64,000 bases of DNA, taken from the NCBI RefSeq assembly GCF_020217485.1, contig NZ_JAEKMI010000003.1:1-64000 (forward strand), written 5' to 3'. The notes under the pieces are model-generated. The model had not been told where the DNA came from. It was given only the letters and a program-made list of their open reading frames with translations, and did no database searches. Below, piece after piece: positions 25,630 to 34,301 of the stretch (within the stretch, counting starts at the first letter, position 1; each line of letters starts with the position of its first letter). The position numbers and the translations under genes were made by a program. The DNA comes from Mycobacterium sp. WUMAC-067 (GTDB lineage Bacteria; Actinomycetota; Actinomycetes; Mycobacteriales; Mycobacteriaceae).

Positions 25630-27345
25630 TTGACCGTGCGCTGGACCCGGCCGGGGTACGCACTGGTCCTGGCGCTGCTGGTGGTCGGGCCGCTGCTGGC
25701 CCCGGGATACCTGCTGCTGCGTGACGCGGTGTCGACGCCGCGGTCGTACCTCTCCGATACCGCCCTGGGATTGACGTCGGCGCCGCGCGCCACCCCTCAG
25801 GATTTCGCGGTGGCGCTCGCCTCGCACCTGGTCGACGGCGGCGTCGTGGTCAAGGCGCTGCTGGTGTTGGGGCTGTGGCTGGCGGGCTGGGGCGCGGCCC
25901 GGCTCGTCGACGTGGCGCTGCCGGGGGCGGGCGCGCCCGGCCAGTTCGTCGCCACCACCCTGGCGATCTGGAATCCCTATGTCGCAGAACGACTTCTGCA
26001 GGGCCATTGGAGCCTGCTGGTCGGCTACGGCTGCCTGCCCTGGGTGGCGACGGCCATGCTCACGTTGCGCGCGGGATCCGGCTCGTTCTTCGGGCTGGCC
26101 TTCTGGACCGCGCTGGCCGGGCTGACCCCGACCGGGCTGCTGTTGGCCGCGACGGTGGCGCTGGTCTGCGCGCTGGTTCCCGGTACCGGCCGGCCGCGCC
26201 GGTGGTGCGCCGCGGTGGCGGTGGGCGCCGCCCTGGTGGCGGCGCTGCCGTGGCTGGTCGCGTCGGTGCTGGGTGCGTCGCTGACCGCTCACTCGGCGGC
26301 GAACCGGCTGGGGGTCGAGGCGTTCGCGCCGCGTGCCGAGCCCGGGCTCGGCACACTCGCCAGCCTGGCCAGCCTCGGCGGGATCTGGAACGGCGACGCC
26401 GTACCCGCTTCGCGCGCCACGCTTTTCGCGGTGTCCTCAGCCGTGGTGCTGCTCGGCATCGTGGCGCTGGGCCTGCCGACGGCCGCCCGCCGTCCGGTGG
26501 CGGTCCCGCTGCTCGTGCTGGCCGCGGTGTCGGTGCTGGTTCCGGCGGCGCTGGCCACCGGGCCGGGTCTACACCTGCTGGGCGCGGTCGTCGACGCCGT
26601 GCCCGGGTTCGGTGTGCTGCGCGACGGGCAGAAGTGGGTGGCGCTGGCGGTGCCCGGCTACGCCCTGGCGGGCGCCGGCGCGGTGGTGACGGTGCGCAGG
26701 TGGGTGCCACTCGCGACGGACGTGGTGACGGCGCTGGTCTGCTGCGTGGCGCTGCTGCTGGCGCTGCCCGACCTGGCCTGGGGCGTGTGGGGCAAGGTGT
26801 CGCCGGTGCACTACCCGCGCGGCTGGGCCGCCGTCGCCGCGACGATCAACGCCCGGCCGGCCGCGGTCGCGGTGTTGCCGGCCGGGACGATGCGGCTCTT
26901 CTTTTGGTCGGGCGCCGCGCCGGTCCTGGATCCGCTGCCCCGCTGGCTGCGCGCCGAGGTGCTGAGCAGCGGCGACCTGGTGATCTCGGGGACCACCATC
27001 GCGGGCGAGGGTGCGCGCGCCCGGGCCGTGCAGGAGCTGATGTTGACCGGGCCCGATCCGTCGGCGCTGGCGGCGGCGGGCGTGGGATGGCTGGTGGTGG
27101 AGTCGGACAGCGCCGGCGACATGGGGGCGGCCGCGCGCACCCTCGGCGCGCTGCCGCCGGTCTACCGGGACGACGCGATCGCGCTCTACCGCGTCGGCGG
27201 GCAGAGCGCCGGGGTGCCCGCCGATCGCCGGGCGGCGACGATCGTCGCCCACCTCGCGTGGCTGGCGCTGCTGGTCGCGGGCGCCGCGGGCGCGGGGATC
27301 GGCGCGTGGCGGCGCCGCGCCCGGTCAGCCCCGGCCGGTGACTAG
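25630..27345 (+). CDS. Multi-span membrane protein (Rv0226c type)
   Basis: About 571 aa from TTG 25630; GTG 25636 is an alternative. A long series of hydrophobic helices (about 10-12) spans residues 10-430, then a soluble extracytoplasmic domain and a final C-terminal helix (LAWLALLVAGAAGAGIGAW). The layout resembles GT-C-type glycosyltransferases or polyprenyl-linked envelope enzymes, but no catalytic motif was identified. It is co-oriented with pgfA at 15 nt, and its last 21 bp overlap the convergent glycosyltransferase gene. This linkage is conserved in M. tuberculosis. Confidence 0.8.
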   Translation: MTVRWTRPGYALVLALLVVGPLLAPGYLLLRDAVSTPRSYLSDTALGLTSAPRATPQDFAVALASHLVDGGVVVKALLVLGLWLAGWGAARLVDVALPGAGAPGQFVATTLAIWNPYVAERLLQGHWSLLVGYGCLPWVATAMLTLRAGSGSFFGLAFWTALAGLTPTGLLLAATVALVCALVPGTGRPRRWCAAVAVGAALVAALPWLVASVLGASLTAHSAANRLGVEAFAPRAEPGLGTLASLASLGGIWNGDAVPASRATLFAVSSAVVLLGIVALGLPTAARRPVAVPLLVLAAVSVLVPAALATGPGLHLLGAVVDAVPGFGVLRDGQKWVALAVPGYALAGAGAVVTVRRWVPLATDVVTALVCCVALLLALPDLAWGVWGKVSPVHYPRGWAAVAATINARPAAVAVLPAGTMRLFFWSGAAPVLDPLPRWLRAEVLSSGDLVISGTTIAGEGARARAVQELMLTGPDPSALAAAGVGWLVVESDSAGDMGAAARTLGALPPVYRDDAIALYRVGGQSAGVPADRRAATIVAHLAWLALLVAGAAGAGIGAWRRRARSAPAGD

Positions 27346-28491
27346 GCCGTGGACCGTGCGGCCGGAGTGCACCGCGTCCAGCACGCCGCGCATCGCGTCG
27401 GCGCTTTGCGCCCAGGAGAATTCACCGCTGCGGGTGTGCGCCTTGGTGCCGAGTTGGTCGCGCAGCACCGGATCGGCGAGCAGTTCCTCGAGCCGGTCCA
27501 CCAGCTCGGCGTGGGTGTCGACCAATACACCGGTCACCTCGTCGACGATCGAGTCCGACAGGCCGCCCGAGGACCGGTACCCGATGGTCGGCACCCCATG
27601 CTGGGCCGCCTCGACGACCGCCAGCCCCCAGCCCTCCTTGCGCGAGGGCAGCACGTGCACCCAAGCCCCTTGCAGCACATGGTGTTTCGTCACGTCGTCG
27701 ACGTGACCATGGAATGTCACGGCGGCGCAGATGCCGAGCCGTTGTGCGTGTTCGACGAGCCGCTCGCGCCACCAGCCGTCGCCGACGATGTCGAGATGCA
27801 GGCCCGGTGTCCGCGGCAGCAGCGCCGCGACCGCTTCCAGCGCGTCCTCGATCTGCTTGTGCGGCACCAGCCGCGACAGCACGACCACCCGCGGCGCGGC
27901 CGCGCGCGGACCCGACAACGATTGGGCGGGCGCCTGATCCAGGCCGTTGCGCACCACCGCGATCTGCGTGCCGTTGACGCCCAGGGTGACCAGGTCGCGC
28001 GCGGAGGGCAGCGACACCGTCACGTACTGGTTGCGCCGGTTCACCCGGGGCGACAGCGTCGACTCGACGAACCAGCCGAGCCGGCCGAGCACCGGGCCGG
28101 CCACCGGCCACTGCTGGCGGTGGCAGTGGTGTACCAGCACCACCACGCGACGGCCGTAGACCAGCCGCGCCAAGAAGGGCAGGCCGTTCTGGGTGTCGAC
28201 GACCACGTCGGGCCGCACCTTCCGCAGCGGGCCCACGCCGAGCCGGGCCGCCGCCATCGCCAGCAACGCCCAGACGTACACCGAGTAGCGGCCACCGGCG
28301 CGGTCGATCCGCACGCCGTCGACGACTTCGCGGCGCGCCGCGCCCCGATAGCGGGCGGTACGCAGCGTGACGTCGATCCCCGAGGCGGCCAGCTGCGCAC
28401 CGATGCGCTGCAGATAGGCTTCGCTGCCGCCGCCCTGCGGGTGCCCGGTATCGCGCCAGCACAGCAGCAGGACCGAGCACAGAGCAGACAT
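27325..28491 (-). CDS. Glycosyltransferase family 4 (Rv0225 type)
   Basis: 388 aa GT-B fold enzyme. The N-terminal domain has GGGSEAYLQRIGAQLAASG; the C-terminal nucleotide-sugar domain has RLVPHKQIEDALEAV, FHGHVDD, and VLPSRKEGWGLAVVEAAQHGVPTIG with the E-x7-E motif of GT4. It probably transfers a sugar to an envelope lipid or glycan on the cytosolic face. It is convergent with the Rv0226c-type gene, overlapping by 21 bp. Donor and acceptor are unknown. Confidence 0.86.
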   Translation of the reverse strand: MSALCSVLLLCWRDTGHPQGGGSEAYLQRIGAQLAASGIDVTLRTARYRGAARREVVDGVRIDRAGGRYSVYVWALLAMAAARLGVGPLRKVRPDVVVDTQNGLPFLARLVYGRRVVVLVHHCHRQQWPVAGPVLGRLGWFVESTLSPRVNRRNQYVTVSLPSARDLVTLGVNGTQIAVVRNGLDQAPAQSLSGPRAAAPRVVVLSRLVPHKQIEDALEAVAALLPRTPGLHLDIVGDGWWRERLVEHAQRLGICAAVTFHGHVDDVTKHHVLQGAWVHVLPSRKEGWGLAVVEAAQHGVPTIGYRSSGGLSDSIVDEVTGVLVDTHAELVDRLEELLADPVLRDQLGTKAHTRSGEFSWAQSADAMRGVLDAVHSGRTVHGLVTGRG

Positions 28492-28538
28492 TAGTGGTCA
28501 AGCCTAATGGGAATCGGCCGGCGCGCCATGCGGGACCG

Positions 28539-29150
28539 TTAGCGCCGCACCCGCCCTTGCGTGCGGGCCCGGCGGCGGATCCATCGGATCAGTTCGATCA
28601 CTCCGGCCAGCGCCAGCGCCGTGCCGAACGCCACCGCGAACGCCGCGACCGTGTTGTCGGCGAAGGCGTTGCCGCCGATGTAGCCGATCAGCGTGTTGAG
28701 CGTCGCCCACACGACGGCACCGATCGCGTCGAACACCACGAACTGGCGATAGGGAAAGTCCAGCACGCCGCAGGCGATGGTGGTGGCCGTGCGGCCCCCG
28801 GGCAGGAACCGGGCCACGATCACCAGCGGGCCGCCGTGGCGGTCCAGTTCCCGGTGTGCCCAGTCCAGGCTGCGCTGTCCCTTCTCGCCGCGGGTGATCC
28901 AGCGGCGGGCGAAATCGTCGGCCGAGTGACCGATCGCGTACGCGAGGTTGTCGCCGACGAACGCGCCGATGGCCGCCATGGCGATCACCCAGCCCAGCAG
29001 CATCGAGCCGTTGGCCGCGAGGATTCCCCCGGTGAGCAGCGCCGTCTCGCTCGGCAACAGGGGAAGGATGGCGTCGAAAGTGCAGGAGGCCAGGATCAGC
29101 GGATATGCCCACCACGAGTGGCCGAGCGCGTCAAGCAGGGAGTCGAACAC
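28539..29150 (-). CDS. DedA-family membrane protein
   Basis: 203 aa from GTG 29150. The DedA/SNARE-associated domain is clear: ILPLLPSETALLTGG, GAFVGDNLAYAIGHSADDF, and the signature RFLPGGRTATTIACGVL with conserved Arg, then FDAIGAVVWATLNTLIGYIGG. DedA proteins act as lipid (undecaprenyl-phosphate or phospholipid) scramblases or transporters. It lies 47 bp upstream of the glycosyltransferase start on the same strand. It is not in my recollection of the M. tuberculosis order here. Confidence 0.86.
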   Translation of the reverse strand: MFDSLLDALGHSWWAYPLILASCTFDAILPLLPSETALLTGGILAANGSMLLGWVIAMAAIGAFVGDNLAYAIGHSADDFARRWITRGEKGQRSLDWAHRELDRHGGPLVIVARFLPGGRTATTIACGVLDFPYRQFVVFDAIGAVVWATLNTLIGYIGGNAFADNTVAAFAVAFGTALALAGVIELIRWIRRRARTQGRVRR

Positions 29151-29191
29151 TAGAGCGCAACACTACACAGCGCGGGCCGGCGCTCAGGCTC

Positions 29192-30421
29192 TCAGGAGGT
29201 CAGGCCCATCCTGACGAACGGCTCGGCCTCGCCCCGGCCGACGGCTTCGTCGTGCTTGGCGGCCGCGCGGTCGAACAGGTCGATCAGCGCGGGCTCGTCG
29301 CGGACCAGCTGGCGGTACTTGGGGCCGAGCGCGAGGATCTGATCGCGCTCGTCCAGCAGCTTGCGGAAGATGCGTTCGCGTTCGCCCGCGTCGTGGGTGT
29401 ATTCGGAGTCGAGGTAGGCCGTCGCGTGGCGCCGGGCGCCGGCAATCGCCGTCCGGGCCTTGCCCATGGGGCTCAGTAGCGAGGCGACGACGGTGACGAC
29501 CAGGACACCGACGATCACGGCCAGCGACAGGTAGGTGCTGATCTCGACGAGCGAGACCGGCTCGCCGTCGTTGATGAACGGGACGTTGTTCTCGTGCAGG
29601 GCATGCAAGATCAGCTTGACACCGATGAAGCCGAGGATCGCCGCGAGGCCATAGGACAGGTAGACGAGCCGGTCCAGCAGGCCCTCGATGAGGAAGTACA
29701 GCTGGCGCAGGCCCAGCAGCGAGAAGGCCGTGGCGGTGAACACGATGTAGACGTTCTGGGTGAGGCCGAAGATCGCCGGGATCGAGTCGAGCGCGAAGAA
29801 CATGTCCGTGCCGCCGATGGCGACCATGACCAGCAGCATCGGCGTCATCGCGCGCCGGCCGTCCACCGTCGTGAACAATTTGTCGCCGTCGTAGTGCTCG
29901 GAGGTGTGCAGGACCTTCTTCGCGATCCGGATGACCACGTTGTCGGCCTTGCGGGATTCCTCGCGCTCGTCGGGCCGCAGGACGCCACCGGCCGCGACCA
30001 GCAGGATCAGCCCGAACAGGTAGAAGACCCACGCGAACGTGTTGATCAGCGTGGCGCCGAGAAAGATGAAGCCGGTCCGGGCGATCAGCGAGAAGACGAT
30101 CCCGAACAGCAGCACCTTCTGCTGATCCTCGCGCGGGACCCGGAAGCTGGCCATGATCATCAGGAAGACGAACAGGTTGTCGACCGAGAGCGCCTTCTCG
30201 GTGACGTACCCGGCGAAGTATTCCGGGCCCTCCTCGTGGCCGCCGAACGCGAGCAGGCCGACGCCGAACAGCAGCGCGATGCCGACGTAGGCGAGCGACC
30301 AGAGCGCGGCCTCCCGCAGCGTCGGGGCGTGCGCCTTGCGCACATGGAAGAAGAAGTCGAAGGCCAGCAGCCCGACGATGCCCAAGACGGTCAGGGCCCA
30401 CACCCAATCGGGAACATCCAT
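29192..30421 (-). CDS. TerC/Alx-family integral membrane protein
   Basis: 409 aa with seven or more membrane helices. The TerC signatures are EYFAGYVTEKALSVDNLFVF and GGTDMFFALDSIPAIFGLTQ, both with acidic residues inside membrane helices that in this family are linked to Mn2+ export or tellurite resistance. The C-terminus has a charged, helical cytosolic extension of about 90 residues. It is the upstream partner of dedA (41-nt gap) and divergent from the methyltransferase (115 bp). No yybP-ykoY-like riboswitch was recognised by eye. Confidence 0.86.
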   Translation of the reverse strand: MDVPDWVWALTVLGIVGLLAFDFFFHVRKAHAPTLREAALWSLAYVGIALLFGVGLLAFGGHEEGPEYFAGYVTEKALSVDNLFVFLMIMASFRVPREDQQKVLLFGIVFSLIARTGFIFLGATLINTFAWVFYLFGLILLVAAGGVLRPDEREESRKADNVVIRIAKKVLHTSEHYDGDKLFTTVDGRRAMTPMLLVMVAIGGTDMFFALDSIPAIFGLTQNVYIVFTATAFSLLGLRQLYFLIEGLLDRLVYLSYGLAAILGFIGVKLILHALHENNVPFINDGEPVSLVEISTYLSLAVIVGVLVVTVVASLLSPMGKARTAIAGARRHATAYLDSEYTHDAGERERIFRKLLDERDQILALGPKYRQLVRDEPALIDLFDRAAAKHDEAVGRGEAEPFVRMGLTS

Positions 30422-30536
30422 TCGCTGCCTGAGCCACCTTCGTCGGAGCCATGAGCCATCGTGAGTCTGCGTCGTCGTCGCTTTCGTACCCTCTTTGCCG
30501 CCACAGTATGTGTGCCCCCGGCCGTAGGGTTGGCCG

Positions 30537-31301
30537 GTGGCCGTGACCGACCTCTTCGCGCGCCGGGCGACGCTGGCCCGCTCGGTGCGGCTGCTGTCGC
30601 AGTTTCGCTACGAGCGGTCGGATCCGGCCCGCTTCTACGGCGCGCTGGCCGCCGACACCGCCGCGATGGTGAGTGACCTGTGGCGGGAGGCCCACGCGGA
30701 CTCCCCCGCCGGCCGCACGCTGCTCGACGTCGGCGGCGGCCCGGGCTACTTCGCGGCGGCCTTCGCCGACGCCGGGGTCCGCTACATCGGGGTCGAGCCC
30801 GACCCGGGCGAGATGCACGCGGGCGGACCCGCCGTCGCGGCGGCGGGAAGCTTCGTGCGGGCGTCGGGCATGGCGCTGCCGTTCGCCGACGATTCGGTGG
30901 ATATCTGCCTGTCGTCCAACGTCGCCGAACACGTGCCGCGGCCCTGGCAACTCGGCGCCGAGATGCTGCGGGTGACCCGGCCCGGCGGGCTGGCCGTGCT
31001 GTCCTACACGGTCTGGCTGGGGCCGTTCGGCGGCCACGAGATGGGCCTGACCCACTACCTGGGCGGCGAGCGCGCCGCGGCGCGCTACGCCCGCAAGCAC
31101 GGCCGTCCCGCCAAAAACAACTACGGGTCGTCGTTGTTCGAGGTGTCGGCGGCCGACGGCCTGACGTGGGCCGCGAGCACCGGCGCCGCCGTGGCCGCAT
31201 TTCCCCGCTACCACCCGCGATGGGCGTGGTGGCTGACGGGCGTGCCGGTGCTGCGCGAGTTCTTGGTGAGCAATCTCGTGCTGGTCCTGCAACCCCAATA
31301 G
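30537..31301 (+). CDS. SAM-dependent methyltransferase (Rv0224c type)
   Basis: 254 aa from GTG 30537. Class I methyltransferase: SAM loop LLDVGGGPGYFAAAF (about 63-77), GVEPD acidic loop, SGMALPFADDSVDICLSSNVAEH (motif II/III). The C-terminal part is rich in Trp/Arg and may touch the membrane. The substrate is unknown; the M. tuberculosis orthologue sits in the same place beside Rv0223c. The gap to the aldehyde dehydrogenase is 106 bp. Confidence 0.86.
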   Translation: MAVTDLFARRATLARSVRLLSQFRYERSDPARFYGALAADTAAMVSDLWREAHADSPAGRTLLDVGGGPGYFAAAFADAGVRYIGVEPDPGEMHAGGPAVAAAGSFVRASGMALPFADDSVDICLSSNVAEHVPRPWQLGAEMLRVTRPGGLAVLSYTVWLGPFGGHEMGLTHYLGGERAAARYARKHGRPAKNNYGSSLFEVSAADGLTWAASTGAAVAAFPRYHPRWAWWLTGVPVLREFLVSNLVLVLQPQ

Positions 31302-31407
31302 TGAAACGTGTTCTCGTTTTGCGCCGGCTTGGGTAGGGTGGCGCCATGCCCGCCGACGACGATGACAGGGCAGTGCGATCTGAAACAAGCAGGAGGAGTG
31401 GCGGAAC

Positions 31408-32877
31408 ATGGCCGACGCTAAGACCGAATACGACAAGCTTTTCATCGGCGGCAAGTGGACGGAACCGTCGACCTTCGAGGTGATCGAGGTGACCTGTCCG
31501 GCCACCGGCGAGTACGTCGGCAAGACGCCGCTGGCCGCCGCGGCCGACGTCGACGCCGCCGTCGCCGCGGCCCGCGCCGCGTTCGACAACGGCCCCTGGC
31601 CGACCACACCGCCGAAGGAGCGCGCGGCCGTGATCGCCAACGCGCTCAAGGTGATGGAGGAGCGCAAGGACCTGTTCACCCAGCTGCTGGCGGCCGAGAC
31701 CGGCCAGCCGCCGATGGGCGTCGAAACGATGCACTGGATGAGCTCGATCGGGGCGCTGAACTTCTTCGCCGGCCCCGCGGTCGACCAGGTCAAGTGGAAA
31801 GAGGTCCGCACCGGCGGCTATGGGCAGAGCATCGTTCACCGCGAGCCGATCGGCGTGGTGGGCGCGATCGTCGCCTGGAACGTGCCGCTGTTTTTGGCCG
31901 TCAACAAGCTGGGCCCCGCGCTGCTGGCCGGCTGCACGGTGGTACTCAAGCCCGCCGCCGAAACACCGCTGAGCGCAAACGCTTTGGCGGAGGCCTTCGC
32001 CGAGGCGGGGCTGCCCGAGGGCGTGCTGTCGGTGGTGCCCGGCGGGATCGAGACCGGACAGGCGCTGACCTCCAACCCGGACGTCGACATCTTCTCCTTC
32101 ACCGGCAGCTCGGCGGTCGGCAAGGAGATCGGCCGTCGCGCCGCCGACATGCTCAAGCCGTGCACCCTGGAGCTGGGCGGGAAATCGGCGGCCATCGTCC
32201 TCGACGACGTCGACCTGGCTTCGGCGATCCCGATGCTGGTGTTCTCGGGAATCATGAACACCGGCCAGGCCTGCGTGGCCCAGACCCGCATCCTGGCCCC
32301 ACGCTCGCGGTACGACGAAATCGTGGACGCGGTAAGCACTTTCGTGCAGGCGTTGCCGGTGGGCCTGCCGTCGGACCCGGCCGCCCAGATCGGTTCACTG
32401 ATCTCGGAGAAGCAGCGGGCCCGGGTCGAGGGCTACATCGCCAAGGGCATCGAGGAGGGCGCCCGGCTGGTGTGCGGCGGCGGCCGTCCCGAGGGCCTGG
32501 ATAGCGGCTTCTTCGTGCAGCCCACGGTGTTCGCCGACGTCGACAACAAGATGACGATCGCCCAGGAGGAGATCTTCGGCCCGGTGCTGAGCATCATTCC
32601 CTACGACACCGAGGAGGACGCGATCAAGATCGCCAATGACTCGGTGTACGGGCTGGCCGGCAGCGTGTGGACCGCCGACGTGCAGCGCGGCATCGAGGTG
32701 TCGGAGAAGATCCGCACCGGGACGTACGCGATCAACTGGTATGCGTTCGACCCGTGCTGCCCGTTCGGGGGCTACAAGAACTCCGGCATCGGCCGCGAGA
32801 ACGGGCCCGAGGGCGTCGAGCACTTCACCCAGCAGAAGAGCGTGCTGATGCCGATGGGCCACACGATCGAAAGCTAG
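31408..32877 (+). CDS. Aldehyde dehydrogenase (Rv0223c type)
   Basis: 489 aa with a strong AGGAGGAG before the ATG. Complete ALDH fold: VGAIVAWNVPLF cofactor motif, TLELGGKSAAIVLDD with catalytic Glu, and NTGQACVAQTRIL with catalytic Cys. It oxidises an aldehyde to the acid with NAD(P)+; substrate unknown. A large hairpin at 32891-32946 follows its stop and probably terminates the transcript. Confidence 0.9.
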   Translation: MADAKTEYDKLFIGGKWTEPSTFEVIEVTCPATGEYVGKTPLAAAADVDAAVAAARAAFDNGPWPTTPPKERAAVIANALKVMEERKDLFTQLLAAETGQPPMGVETMHWMSSIGALNFFAGPAVDQVKWKEVRTGGYGQSIVHREPIGVVGAIVAWNVPLFLAVNKLGPALLAGCTVVLKPAAETPLSANALAEAFAEAGLPEGVLSVVPGGIETGQALTSNPDVDIFSFTGSSAVGKEIGRRAADMLKPCTLELGGKSAAIVLDDVDLASAIPMLVFSGIMNTGQACVAQTRILAPRSRYDEIVDAVSTFVQALPVGLPSDPAAQIGSLISEKQRARVEGYIAKGIEEGARLVCGGGRPEGLDSGFFVQPTVFADVDNKMTIAQEEIFGPVLSIIPYDTEEDAIKIANDSVYGLAGSVWTADVQRGIEVSEKIRTGTYAINWYAFDPCCPFGGYKNSGIGRENGPEGVEHFTQQKSVLMPMGHTIES

Positions 32878-32890
32878 GTCTGGCACGCGT

Positions 32891-32946
32891 CGAACGTGCA
32901 CTCAGGGCGAAATATCTGCCGATTTCTCGCCGTGAGTGCACGTTCG
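32891..32946. terminator. Long hairpin after aldehyde dehydrogenase
   Basis: A perfect 14-bp inverted repeat, CGAACGTGCACTCA (32891-32904) with its complement at 32933-32946. The interior holds a second partial pairing (GGCGAAAT with ATTTCTCGCC). It starts 13 bp after the stop codon and can act as a terminator. Confidence 0.6.
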
Positions 32947-33170
32947 GCGTTTGGGGGCCGCCACGGCGGCCCGGCCAGCCATCCGGTCTATCGAGTATGC
33001 AATAGAGCATAAGTTCGGCCGATTTTCGGAACCGCAAGTGCGGACGACGGCGCCGACGCGCCGCATTTGTGCGGCGTGCGTCACATTACCCCTGAGAAAT
33101 TGCTTAATTTACGGATGTCTTATATGGTTCTTAGCATAATCAAGGGCCGCACACAGGCCGGGAGAACACC

Positions 33171-33302
33171 ATGTGGATCATTGAGCTCAACGTCGCCGGC
33201 TATCAATTCACCCGCGAGATGCCAGAATTGCGGCGCCGGACATTCCGTTTCAGCCCGCGTCATATGCACTGGCCGGCGCTGCGCCACTCGCACGCTGCAT
33301 GA
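33171..33302 (+). CDS. Possible small ORF upstream of tetR
   Basis: 43 codons from ATG 33171, preceded by GGGAGA at 33160-33165. The product begins MWIIELNVAGYQFTRE and is rich in Arg and His. It ends at 33302, 23 nt before the tetR GTG. No family is recognised. It may be a real micro-protein, a leader peptide or chance. Confidence 0.25.
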   Translation: MWIIELNVAGYQFTREMPELRRRTFRFSPRHMHWPALRHSHAA

Positions 33303-33325
33303 CGCCAGCCCCGGGAGGTACGACA

Positions 33326-33979
33326 GTGCCGACTATCGGTGACGCCACCAAGCAGCACGCCCCGCCGAAGCGCGGGGACACGCGGACAAAGATGCTGGCC
33401 AGCGCGGCCGAGGTGATGCGCGAGCGCGGCGCCGCGGGCGTGACGATCGACGCGGTACTCGCCCGCAGCGGCGCCCCGCGCGGCTCGGTGTACTACCACT
33501 TTCCCGACGGGCGCAATCAGATCCTGACCGAAGCGCTGCGCTACTCGGGCGACTCCATCACCGCCATGATCGACGACGCCGCCGGCCGCGGCGCCCGGGC
33601 GTTGTTGGCCGAGTTCGTCGGATTTTGGGAGCGGCTGCTCACCGACGGCGGCTTCACCGCCGGCTGCCCGGTGGTGGCGGCGGCGATCGGCTGTTCCGAC
33701 GAGGACGGTCCCAAGCTGTCCACCGAAGCCGGTGCCATCCTGGGCCGCTGGTGCACCGCCCTCACCCGCGCGTTCGTCAACGACGGCTTTGACGACGCCG
33801 ACGCCGAGTCGCTGGCCGTGATGTCGATTGCCGCGCTGGAGGGCGCTGTCCTGCTCTCCCGCTCCACCCGCAACGCGGGCCCGCTACACCAAGTGGGTGA
33901 GCAGCTCGAATTCCTGATCAAGGCAAAGGAATTCGTCCTCCGGAACAAAATTCCGGCCAAGCATGACGACTCGCAGTGA
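33326..33979 (+). CDS. TetR-family regulator
   Basis: 217 aa from GTG 33326, chosen because GGGAGG (33313-33318) sits seven bases before it; an in-frame ATG at 33299 has none. The HTH reads AAGVTIDAVLARSGAPRGSVYYHFPDGRNQIL, and the C-terminal ligand domain with FTAGCPVVAAAIG is of the YxaF/LmrA-like type. It is convergent with the 98-aa gene and acyl-CoA ligase pair, which are plausible targets. An AT-rich segment at about 33090-33150 may be its promoter. Confidence 0.85.
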   Translation: MPTIGDATKQHAPPKRGDTRTKMLASAAEVMRERGAAGVTIDAVLARSGAPRGSVYYHFPDGRNQILTEALRYSGDSITAMIDDAAGRGARALLAEFVGFWERLLTDGGFTAGCPVVAAAIGCSDEDGPKLSTEAGAILGRWCTALTRAFVNDGFDDADAESLAVMSIAALEGAVLLSRSTRNAGPLHQVGEQLEFLIKAKEFVLRNKIPAKHDDSQ

Positions 33980-33984
33980 CGTTC

Positions 33985-34281
33985 TCAGTCGCTCGCGGGT
34001 AACGGCTTGACCTCTTTGAGGTGCAGCGCGGTCTGCCCGATGCTCAGGCTCCCGGCGCCCGGCTTGGTCACCAGCACCTCGGCGCCGGCTTCGTCCACGT
34101 AGCGCTTGCCCATGACCGTGCCGTCGGAGAACGACGGGTCCAATTCGCCCGAGCGCTCGGCGCCGACCGGCACCATCGGCACACCGCCACACCGCAGGTC
34201 GTCGAGGCTGTCCGCGCTTCTGACGACGATCACCTGCGTGTCGCATACCTGGCTGGCGAGACGAGTTCCGTTCTTGATCAT
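33985..34281 (-). CDS. Small conserved-looking protein beside acyl-CoA ligase, unknown
   Basis: 98 aa from ATG 34281 (MIKNGTRLASQVCDTQVIVV). Two cysteines occur in patterned positions, VCDT near residue 13 and LRCGGVPM near residue 34, suggesting a metal site or a small beta-rich fold. I do not recognise a family. It begins 20 nt after the ligase stop and is surely co-transcribed with it. Possibly an accessory subunit for the ligase product, but this is inferred only from position. Confidence 0.65.
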   Translation of the reverse strand: MIKNGTRLASQVCDTQVIVVRSADSLDDLRCGGVPMVPVGAERSGELDPSFSDGTVMGKRYVDEAGAEVLVTKPGAGSLSIGQTALHLKEVKPLPASD

Positions 34282-34301
34282 TGATTTCCGTCCTTGATCG
34301 C

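Larger units (their letters stand above)
32878..33325. other. Intergenic region, 448 bp
   Basis: Contains the hairpin at 32891-32946, a relatively AT-rich stretch at about 33090-33150 (TTGCTTAATTTACGG, TCTTATATGG, TTAGCATAATC) that looks like promoter or regulatory DNA, and a possible small ORF at 33171-33302 before the tetR gene. Nothing else was recognised. Confidence 0.6.

Noticed and set aside
24286..26292. A 668-codon minus-strand frame opposite pgfA and the multi-span gene
   Set aside because: Low-complexity Arg/Gln/Gly composition, no domain; a shadow of GC-rich codons.
30422..30536. Manganese (yybP-ykoY) riboswitch before terC
   Set aside because: No matching conserved core could be seen in the 115-bp divergent gap.
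29184..31811. An 875-codon open frame on the minus strand covering terC and the methyltransferase
   Set aside because: It reads out of frame with the TerC motifs and opposite the conserved methyltransferase; no domain is recognisable.
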